DNA from: Deferribacteraceae bacterium
GTDB taxonomy: Bacteria > Chrysiogenota > Deferribacteres > Deferribacterales > JAISNW01
Direction: 5' to 3'
Assembly (NCBI GenBank): GCA_031285415.1
Contig: JAITWF010000096.1
Coordinates: forward strand, 1-5,048
Length of the DNA: 5,048 nt
Shown here: positions 1 to 5,048 of the stretch, piece after piece
Layout of the letters: every line of letters starts with the position of its first letter
Numbering within the stretch: position 1 is the stretch's first letter
Translations under genes and position numbers: made by a program
The notes under the pieces: generated by a model
What the model was told of the DNA's origin: nothing
What the model saw: only the letters and a program-made list of their open reading frames with translations
Databases searched by the model: none

Positions 1-798
1 CTTTTTAAGATCGGCGAAATGCCCCATAGACACATCTTCACTTGTGGAGACCGTCTCCATGAAATCTTCCAGCCAGCCTCTGCGTTTAGCGGCATCTTTA
101 GAATCTGGATCGCCGTAGACCCATTTGTATGTATCTGGCCAGAGACCAAACTTTTCGCCGTCGTCAAAGCAGACGAGCATCTTGCGTCCAGCTGTCTCCA
201 TCTCTTTAAGATACGTCATGACATCCTTTGCAGGAGTGAATGGGATTCTATAGCGCAATCCCTGATCTATAGGGAAGATATTCACCGCCAAACCATCCTG
301 TTCGGTGCGAAAGTACCCTGTTAGGGAGCTTTCGTTGAAGCCAGCGGCGATAAAGTGATAATCATCCACGATAACATCCTCTATGCCGCAGCTAACAAGG
401 TCTGGAAGGATCGCAGGATCCCAAACTCGCTCTGTAAGCCACAACCCTGTAGGGGTACGCCCAAATTTATCTTTAACTAACGCTGATAACTTGTCGATCT
501 GCCCACGCCTGTCATCCGATGGGATCGCCGATAGGACTGGCTCGTAGTAGCCGCCGCCAAAAAACTCCACCTGTCCTCTGTCGGAGAGCTTTTTCAGCAG
601 GTTGAAGGTATCTTTATGATTCTTGCAGAGGTACTCCAGAAGCCAGCCAGAGTAGTGTACCACAAAGCGAAAGTTCGGATACCGCTCGGCATACTTCAAA
701 AATGGAGTATACGAAAGCTCCGCCGCCTCGTCGACTACGTTGTGAAAGTTGTGGACTGGCTGGTGGCAGTGGAGACCGATTAGTAATGGAAATTTCAT
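1..798 (-). CDS. GH57 4-alpha-glucanotransferase / alpha-amylase-type enzyme, N-terminal 266 residues (3' end beyond window)
   Basis: The frame is open from ATG at 798 to the left edge with no stop, giving 266 residues beginning MKFPLLIGLHCHQP. Conserved GH57 regions are visible in order: HCHQP (10-14), GGGYYEP (81-87), WLTERVWDP (120-128) and FDDGEKFGLWP (211-221), followed by a Trp/Tyr-rich helix. DDYHF (145-149) lies between the last two, as in the Thermococcus litoralis 4-alpha-glucanotransferase type. By family analogy the nucleophile is Glu123 and the acid/base is Asp213 (or the adjacent Asp212), so the visible catalytic half looks active. The known enzyme is about 650-660 residues, so roughly 390 residues, including the usual C-terminal beta-sandwich domains, should lie left of the window. 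Members transfer or hydrolyse alpha-1,4-glucan chains, and sequence does not separate glucanotransferase from amylase. There is no signal peptide, so it is probably cytoplasmic. It follows the other GH57 gene on the same strand after a 212-bp gap. The start is supported by an AAGGA ribosome-binding site and by the first family beta-strand beginning at residue 3. Confidence 0.93.
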   Translation of the reverse strand, partial: MKFPLLIGLHCHQPVHNFHNVVDEAAELSYTPFLKYAERYPNFRFVVHYSGWLLEYLCKNHKDTFNLLKKLSDRGQVEFFGGGYYEPVLSAIPSDDRRGQIDKLSALVKDKFGRTPTGLWLTERVWDPAILPDLVSCGIEDVIVDDYHFIAAGFNESSLTGYFRTEQDGLAVNIFPIDQGLRYRIPFTPAKDVMTYLKEMETAGRKMLVCFDDGEKFGLWPDTYKWVYGDPDSKDAAKRRGWLEDFMETVSTSEDVSMGHFADLKK

Positions 799-808
799 AA
801 TTGTTTTA

Positions 809-813
809 TCCTT
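809..813 (-). promoter_or_regulatory. Ribosome-binding site AAGGA for the left-hand GH57 gene
   Basis: On the minus strand AAGGA is followed by 10 bases (TAAAACAATT) and then ATG at 798. It lies in an A-rich leader, and the stretch at about 814-833 is nearly all A/T. This supports the chosen start. I could not pick a convincing -35/-10 promoter pair in the leader. The A/T-rich stretch leaves room for one, so an independent promoter is possible but not shown. Confidence 0.6.
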
Positions 814-868
814 AAATCTATTTTTATTTTTTACCACTACCCCGTCATCTTGCTACCGCAAGCCGCCA

Positions 869-888
869 CCCCTTCGCTTGCGAAGGGG
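869..888. repeat. Perfect 8-bp stem-loop with a 4-base loop
   Basis: CCCCTTCG and CGAAGGGG flank the loop CTTG, forming the strongest uninterrupted hairpin in the gap. Neither side has a run of T, so it is not a standard intrinsic terminator. It could act as an RNA-stabilising or processing structure between the two GH57 genes, or be the core palindrome of a repeat element. Confidence 0.6.
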
Positions 889-961
889 AATTTAAGTATA
901 CGCTGAGCGCAGGCGAATTTACTTCGCCGTAGCAAACCCTTAAAAGGAAGGGGAAGGTGGA

Positions 962-986
962 AAGGGGAAACCATCGGTTGCCCCTT
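962..986 (-). terminator. Hairpin just downstream of the middle GH57 gene (weak terminator or attenuator candidate)
   Basis: AAGGGG (962-967) pairs with CCCCTT (981-986). After one A/G mismatch, AACC (969-972) pairs with GGTT (976-979) around a 3-base loop. It begins 24 bases past the TAA stop of the middle GH57 gene on the minus strand. The following minus-strand bases are TCCACCTTCCCC rather than a T-run, so efficient intrinsic termination is not supported. Two other pairings compete: 946-953 with 981-988, and 964-972 with 993-1000 with one bulged A. More likely roles are a 3'-end stabiliser, a partial terminator, or simply part of the repeat cluster. Confidence 0.25.
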
Positions 987-1010
987 CCAGTTGGTTCCCC
1001 CTCACAACAT

Positions 1011-3095
1011 TTATACCATCCAGTCGTTCATAATATCGTCAGTTTTCTCTAGTTTTACCGCATTATATCGTGGTGCTCTCTCGCTGATATTCCGTCCATC
1101 TTTCAGATAGAATACCACCCCAACGGCATTATCCGCCGAGAAGATCATGCTCTCTGGCACCATCACCTCGATCACCTTGCTAAGGTAGCTCACAACCCCT
1201 TCCGATTCAAGCCGTACGCCCTTTTTCAGCGGAACGACGATCTTCTGCCTGCTCTCCACCTCTATCTCTAGGGTGCCGCTCTCTGGCAGAGTTAGCCCCT
1301 TCTCTGAATCTAGGCGGAAGCAGACGTAGCCGCTATTATAGCCGAAGTACAGCTTACCCATATATCCGCCGCCAGAGTGCATAGACCCCTCGTCGAACGA
1401 TAGGTCAAACTCCCCAGCTCCAAGCCATTCGTAGAAATCTGTTATCTGCCCATCCATATTCACATTTATAGCTTTCGAAGGTTTACGGATTAACCCCGAC
1501 TTTGCCGTACTCTTGATCGGCTCAAAGAAGTCGTGCGGCACTGGCAGATCAAGCTTCGTATGTATATTTATAAGGTGTCCTCTAAACAATCTATCAAACT
1601 GATCCGCCTGAATCGTATGATGATCGTCTCCGTACCACCAGAACCAATCGCTCCCCTCTGCAATATGCAGCTCCTTCAGGATCGTCTCCTTCAACTCTGG
1701 CGAGATCTTGTCCAGATACGGTGCCATCGTGCGCTTTGTGGCGGCCAGAAGCTCCCACCCCTTATTCTTCTCGTGATGACCGCACCAGATTGCGAAGTTG
1801 CCGTAGATCCACGATCCAGACGCTAACTTATCAAGCCTGATATACGGTGTACTGCTATCGCCCTCCGACGCCTCTAGCATTGTTTGCGTTGTGATCCACT
1901 CCTCGCTTGCAAGCCGTTTGTATAGCTTTGTGAAGAATTCGGAGGCGTTCTTTGGGTAGTACTCCCAAGCGTTTTCGCCATCGAGGATCACCGAAACATG
2001 CGGCGAATATTCACATGCGTCGTAGATCTGGCAAAGTTTACCCATAAAATCATCCACAGCAGCGTCTGCCGCCCACGTAGAGTAGGTAAACCCTATTAGA
2101 TCGCTCAACTGTTTGTCTCTAAAGTATATATTAAGGCGTTTGCCCTCTTTCTCTCTATAATATTGCCGATACAGATTCTTTCTATCGGGGTACGATTTTA
2201 TATTTATCTCAAGCGATCTCGCAAGGATATCCTCATCGGAGGCGATCCAGCGAAATCCGTTATCGATATACTCATCTGCCACCAATGCGCTGACAGAGCC
2301 CTCCGACGGCCAGCTTCCTAGCGGTCGTTTACCGAACGCCTCCTCATGAAACTTTACAGCCTCTGAGATATGCCACTTATAGTCGTCGCCAAATCCATCG
2401 CCCACATTCGGCATAGGCGACAACGGCATTGCCTCTTTAGCACTAGAAAAATCTGCCAGAAGTGGCAGAATCGGGTGAAACATCGGTGTACAGGAGACCT
2501 CGATCGCCCCCCTCTCCACAAGCTCTTTGTGGGTAGGGATAATCGTGGCGATCTTGTCGACGTAATAGTCAAGGAGGAGAGTTTTCTCCTCCTCTGTAAA
2601 TCCTGCCCCCTTCGATATAAGGGCGGCAGGGAGATCGTCGGTGCGCCAAAACACACCTGTCCAAGAGAGCAGATACAGCACAGAGGCGTCTCTTAGCTCT
2701 GCATTGCTTATCGGTATGGCGGCATCGAGCTTAACGAGAATCTCGCTAAACCGCTTAAACTCCGCCGCCATAGTGCGATAGTTCACCATCTTTACCTGAC
2801 GTATCAGAAGCTCCCTTTCGCCCACAGAGAGCGTATCTACGCCCTTTCGCAAAACGATCAGGAAGCTATCGGATACATTACGGTTCTCGTAATCTCTAAG
2901 CTGCATAACCAGCGACGGCACATAGTTAAACGTTGCCTTCACACGCCCATCGGTATCGATTATGTGACGTGCCATCTCATAATAATCTTTCAGGGCGTGC
3001 AGATACACCCAAGGCATATCAAATGTACCCTCTGCACTATCTTTATAGTACGGCTGGTGCATATGCCAGAGAAAACTTAACCTTAATTTTTTCAT
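1011..3095 (-). CDS. GH57 glycoside hydrolase (alpha-amylase/amylopullulanase-like, COG1449 type) with beta-rich C-terminal domain
   Basis: This is a complete 694-residue protein with no signal peptide. GH57 regions appear in order: HMHQP (11-15), HPILPLL near 207-213, GSWPSEGSVS (260-269), ILDGENAWEYYP (370-381) and WFWWYGDDHH (484-493). By family analogy Glu265 is the nucleophile and Asp372 the acid/base, so both catalytic residues are present. The catalytic barrel and its helical follow-on span about 1-515. Residues about 540-690 are beta-rich, with the FYEWLGAGEFDL and LYFGYNSGYVCFRLD stretches, and look like a glucodextranase-type DOMON-like domain, probably for carbohydrate binding (inference). 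The protein differs strongly from the GH57 gene at the left edge, so the two are not a recent duplication. The substrate is probably an alpha-glucan; hydrolase, debranching and transferase activities cannot be told apart here. The start at 3095 is set by the ATGA overlap with the upstream gene and a weak GGA six bases before ATG. The gene ends with TAA at 1011. Confidence 0.93.
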   Translation of the reverse strand: MKKLRLSFLWHMHQPYYKDSAEGTFDMPWVYLHALKDYYEMARHIIDTDGRVKATFNYVPSLVMQLRDYENRNVSDSFLIVLRKGVDTLSVGERELLIRQVKMVNYRTMAAEFKRFSEILVKLDAAIPISNAELRDASVLYLLSWTGVFWRTDDLPAALISKGAGFTEEEKTLLLDYYVDKIATIIPTHKELVERGAIEVSCTPMFHPILPLLADFSSAKEAMPLSPMPNVGDGFGDDYKWHISEAVKFHEEAFGKRPLGSWPSEGSVSALVADEYIDNGFRWIASDEDILARSLEINIKSYPDRKNLYRQYYREKEGKRLNIYFRDKQLSDLIGFTYSTWAADAAVDDFMGKLCQIYDACEYSPHVSVILDGENAWEYYPKNASEFFTKLYKRLASEEWITTQTMLEASEGDSSTPYIRLDKLASGSWIYGNFAIWCGHHEKNKGWELLAATKRTMAPYLDKISPELKETILKELHIAEGSDWFWWYGDDHHTIQADQFDRLFRGHLINIHTKLDLPVPHDFFEPIKSTAKSGLIRKPSKAINVNMDGQITDFYEWLGAGEFDLSFDEGSMHSGGGYMGKLYFGYNSGYVCFRLDSEKGLTLPESGTLEIEVESRQKIVVPLKKGVRLESEGVVSYLSKVIEVMVPESMIFSADNAVGVVFYLKDGRNISERAPRYNAVKLEKTDDIMNDWMV
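3092..3095 (-). promoter_or_regulatory. ATGA stop/start overlap coupling the fusion gene to the GH57 gene
   Basis: The TGA stop of the upstream fusion gene (3094-3092) shares bases with the ATG of the GH57 gene (3095-3093). Only a weak GGA (3104-3102) precedes the ATG. This arrangement usually means translational coupling and therefore co-transcription, which suggests the two proteins are made in linked amounts. Confidence 0.8.
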
Positions 3096-5048
3096 ACTAC
3101 GTCCGTTTTGTGACCACCTAACCAGCTATTAATCATGCCCACATACTCTGTATGTAGCTTCTCGGCAGTCTCCGCATTCGTCGCCTCGACATAGAGGTGA
3201 ACGTTTGGCGAATACTGATCTGGCAGCATGTGAACCCACGTCCCTGGCTGATAGGTTATCTTTACACCATCTACGAATGAAGCGTCTTTATCCATCGCCT
3301 CCTCCGACATCTTGCGCATAAGATACCCCTTCAAGTCCAGCGGACAGCTGATTACTGAGTGGAAATATTTATACTCTGGCATCTCTCTCATCAGATCCGA
3401 GAGCGACACATCTAGTTTACACATCATCTCTAAAAGTTTCAGAGAGGCAAAGATCGCATCTGTGTGCGCCATATGGCTAGTGAATGCGAATAAGTTATCG
3501 ATAGTACCAGAGAAGGTGAAATCTTTCAGGAAGCTCGCCTTTAGCCCGGTATACTTGCCACGCACGATCTCAAGATTTGTGAATGTTGAATCTAGCACCA
3601 CTGGCGCATAGACTGGCAGATATACACGTGTCATCGGCTTCGAGCAACGATCGAGGAGCATTAGCATACAGAGAAGTAGCTGCTCATCTTTCACGATTTC
3701 GCCCTCATCGGTGATCAGTTTGAACCGCTCGCCAGATGGTAGCAGGATAATCCCTGCATCCGCTCCAAGAGCCTTTGTGATCTCCGCAGTCTGCTTCTCT
3801 GATTCGTCCAGCTGCGAAAGCGTTCTAGAGAGCTTCGCCTCATCCTGATATGCGTTTAGAATGATCGCCTCAACGCCAACTTTATTCAGTATCGTCGGCA
3901 TAAGTGAGGCGGTAGTGCCGTTCATAAGGTTTACTACAACCTTAGGCTTTGCCGCTCTAAGCACAGGCTGATCGAGCATTTTGAGGAATCCCTCTTTATA
4001 GTAATCTTTCACCATAAGCTGCTCAACGATCGCACCAACCTCGTCGTGTGGCGCACGGCGGAAGTTATCACGGAAGAAGATCCGCTCGAGATTCTTCTCC
4101 ATCCCTGAATCAAGCACGTTGCCGTTCTCATCCAAGAATAAGATCTCCGTCTGCGTAGGATCCATATAGCTCTGGCGGAAGTGAACGCCACCAACTTCGC
4201 CGAAAGAGGATAGTTTGTATCTATTTACAGGCACTGCCGCCTCTTTCAGGTCTACAGCATGTACACCTGTGGAGAGTAAACCACCTAGAAATGCACGTTT
4301 CAGCATTCGAGAGGCTTTGTGATAGTCACGACTCATCAGCACCTTCGCCCCCTGTGGGAGGATACTACCAAAAGCCGCACCCAACTTGGCAGACATCTCT
4401 GGTGAAAGCTCCACATTGGTGCGAGCAGAGACTTTGCCCCCCTCTAGGATCGAACTCTTCCACTTGTCGCCCCAGATCAGGTTGCTCGACACGATCGAGC
4501 CAGACTCTATCTGTTTATCAGGCCATATCGTTACATCTTTATCAAAGATAACTCTATCGCCCACCTCGGTATTATCTGCTATAATCACGCCCTGCGCCGC
4601 TGTGACCTTCTTGCCAAGGACTACACCTGTACAGAGTACAGTATTATTTATAGAGCAATCCTCTGAAAGTTTCACAAAATCCCACAGAACGGATCTTGAG
4701 ATCGACACATGATTACCGATTACGCAACCATCACCAAGGGAAACATCCTCCAGATTCACATCGTCGCCTATAACACAGTTATCACCCAACAGCACAAGCC
4801 CCTTCATCGTAACGTTCTTGCCCATTGTGATATTTTTGCCTGTGTAGGTGCGAGCCTCGGTGCCTTGCGCAAACTGTCCAGGGAGGTTCAACGAGACCTT
4901 GCTCTCTGCAACCTCTTGCATACAGTTGCGGTATGAATCGGGGTTGCCCACATCACGCCAGTAGCCTTTTGCATTGTATCCGTACAGCGTAACGCCCTTC
5001 GACATTAGGGCAGGGAAGAGATCTTTTGCAAAGTCGAAGTTGCGACCC
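3092..5048 (-). CDS. Sugar-nucleotidyltransferase / phosphoglucomutase-like fusion protein, 5'-truncated, with degenerate mutase motifs
   Basis: The frame is open to the right edge: 14 codons (starting GRNFDFAKDLFPAL) precede the first internal ATG at 5005, so that ATG is not the true start. The visible part is 651 residues. Residues 1-45 are the end of an NTP-transferase domain, with the typical GYWRDVGNPDSY segment. About 65-205 are hexapeptide repeats of a left-handed beta-helix (GKNVTM, GDNCVIG, GDGCVIG, GDRVIF). About 220-645 match the four-domain phosphoglucomutase/phosphomannomutase fold, with SRDYHKASRM at 239-248. The nucleotide-binding core (roughly 200 residues) is off the window, so the nucleotide and sugar cannot be named; databases often label such fusions mannose-1-phosphate guanylyltransferase/phosphomannomutase. 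The usual mutase signatures are altered: the TASHNP serine loop reads RQSYMDP (Ser293 kept), DGDGDR reads LPSGER (436-441), the GExSGH loop is replaced around FAFTSH, and RPSGTEP reads LPDQYSP (608-614). Mutase activity is therefore doubtful, and a regulatory or sugar-phosphate-sensing role is possible. It is translationally coupled to the downstream GH57 gene. Confidence 0.9.
   Translation of the reverse strand, partial: GRNFDFAKDLFPALMSKGVTLYGYNAKGYWRDVGNPDSYRNCMQEVAESKVSLNLPGQFAQGTEARTYTGKNITMGKNVTMKGLVLLGDNCVIGDDVNLEDVSLGDGCVIGNHVSISRSVLWDFVKLSEDCSINNTVLCTGVVLGKKVTAAQGVIIADNTEVGDRVIFDKDVTIWPDKQIESGSIVSSNLIWGDKWKSSILEGGKVSARTNVELSPEMSAKLGAAFGSILPQGAKVLMSRDYHKASRMLKRAFLGGLLSTGVHAVDLKEAAVPVNRYKLSSFGEVGGVHFRQSYMDPTQTEILFLDENGNVLDSGMEKNLERIFFRDNFRRAPHDEVGAIVEQLMVKDYYKEGFLKMLDQPVLRAAKPKVVVNLMNGTTASLMPTILNKVGVEAIILNAYQDEAKLSRTLSQLDESEKQTAEITKALGADAGIILLPSGERFKLITDEGEIVKDEQLLLCMLMLLDRCSKPMTRVYLPVYAPVVLDSTFTNLEIVRGKYTGLKASFLKDFTFSGTIDNLFAFTSHMAHTDAIFASLKLLEMMCKLDVSLSDLMREMPEYKYFHSVISCPLDLKGYLMRKMSEEAMDKDASFVDGVKITYQPGTWVHMLPDQYSPNVHLYVEATNAETAEKLHTEYVGMINSWLGGHKTDVV

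Larger units (their letters stand above)
836..1000. repeat. Cluster of short inverted repeats filling the gap between the two GH57 genes (REP-like)
   Basis: This 165-bp stretch carries at least four separate stem-loops: 849-862 (5-bp stem CTTGC/GCAAG, 4-base loop), 869-888 (8-bp stem CCCCTTCG/CGAAGGGG, 4-base loop), 912-928 (6-bp stem GGCGAA/TTCGCC, 5-base loop) and 962-986 (10 pairs with one mismatch, 3-base loop). Runs of four C or G next to TTC or GAA recur throughout, so competing pairings are possible, for example GGAAGGGG at 946-953 with CCCCTTCC at 981-988. On the minus strand, GGGGTAG and GGGGTGG sit next to stems, near the right end (about 838-843) and after the 869-888 stem. No open frame here has a start, ribosome-binding site and recognisable product. 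The make-up resembles dispersed intergenic palindromic repeats (REP/BIME-type), but copy number elsewhere cannot be seen. It may be one compound element or several side by side. Confidence 0.55.

Noticed and set aside
19..324. Plus-strand open frame of 101 codons
   Set aside because: It lies opposite the GH57 glucanotransferase-type gene, whose conserved motifs fix the minus-strand frame, and its product resembles nothing recognisable.
950..967. Possible two-tier G-quadruplex motif (four G tracts with short loops) on the plus strand
   Set aside because: The G-rich strand would not be in the transcript of these minus-strand genes, the middle tracts are only two G long, and the region is better described as part of the inverted-repeat cluster.
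2452..2469. 7-bp inverted repeat TCTGCCA/TGGCAGA with a 4-base loop inside the middle GH57 gene
   Set aside because: It lies within the conserved HPILPLLADF coding stretch and is most simply chance.
2573..2592. Perfect 8-bp inverted repeat GGAGGAGA/TCTCCTCC with a 4-base loop inside the middle GH57 gene
   Set aside because: It is explained by adjacent Glu-Glu and Leu-Leu codons (EEEKTLLL) in a well-supported coding region, with no T-run or sign of regulation.
2354..2696. Overlapping open frames of about 100 codons on both strands inside the middle GH57 gene
   Set aside because: They are out of frame with the conserved GH57 motifs, have odd Arg/Cys/Ser-rich composition, and are shadows of the real gene.
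4627..4641. Inverted repeat CTGTAC-AGA-GTACAG resembling an operator
   Set aside because: It lies deep inside the beta-helix coding region, far from any gene start, and no second operator-like copy was seen near a promoter.
4291..4936. Series of plus-strand open frames opposite the fusion gene
   Set aside because: The minus-strand frame here encodes regular hexapeptide repeats and mutase-fold segments; the plus-strand products have no recognisable motifs.
3092..5005. Taking ATG at 5005 as the true start of the fusion gene
   Set aside because: The frame continues upstream to the window edge with typical nucleotidyltransferase sequence (FDFAKDLFPAL), so the real start lies beyond position 5048.

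Overview
The window holds three consecutive genes on the minus strand, so transcription runs from right to left. It looks like part of a bacterial alpha-glucan or sugar-nucleotide operon. Two genes are cut by the window edges: the first in transcription order lacks its 5' end and the last lacks its 3' end.

Layout in transcription order: (1) 5048 down to 3092, the C-terminal two thirds or more of a fusion protein. It has the end of a sugar-nucleotidyltransferase domain, a left-handed beta-helix, and a full-length phosphoglucomutase/phosphomannomutase-like module whose usual catalytic loops are largely eroded. (2) 3095 down to 1011, a complete 694-residue GH57 glycoside hydrolase of the HMHQP / WPSEG / LDGEN type with a beta-rich C-terminal domain. 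Its start codon overlaps the stop of gene 1 as ATGA. (3) A 212-bp gap (799-1010) packed with short perfect or near-perfect inverted repeats. (4) 798 down to the left edge, the first 266 residues of a second, different GH57 enzyme of the 4-alpha-glucanotransferase/alpha-amylase type, with its nucleophile and acid/base motifs intact.

The likely joint role (inference) is cytoplasmic turnover of an alpha-1,4-glucan such as glycogen: two GH57 enzymes cut or rearrange the chains, and a sugar-nucleotidyltransferase-type protein sits at the supply side. None of the complete N-termini carries a signal peptide, which fits cytoplasmic action. Substrates cannot be fixed from sequence alone.

Organism: a bacterium with GC content near 50% as judged by eye. 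From memory, similar gene sets (nucleotidyltransferase/PMM-like fusion next to GH57 genes) occur in Gram-negative anaerobic or sulfur-cycling lineages such as the former Deltaproteobacteria and Campylobacterota. This placement is low confidence. No RNA genes, CRISPR arrays, transposase genes, phage genes or defence genes were seen. The plus strand shows only short shadow frames opposite the real genes. I did not find a clearly new biological system. The two points most worth following are the degenerate mutase module and the palindrome-rich gap.
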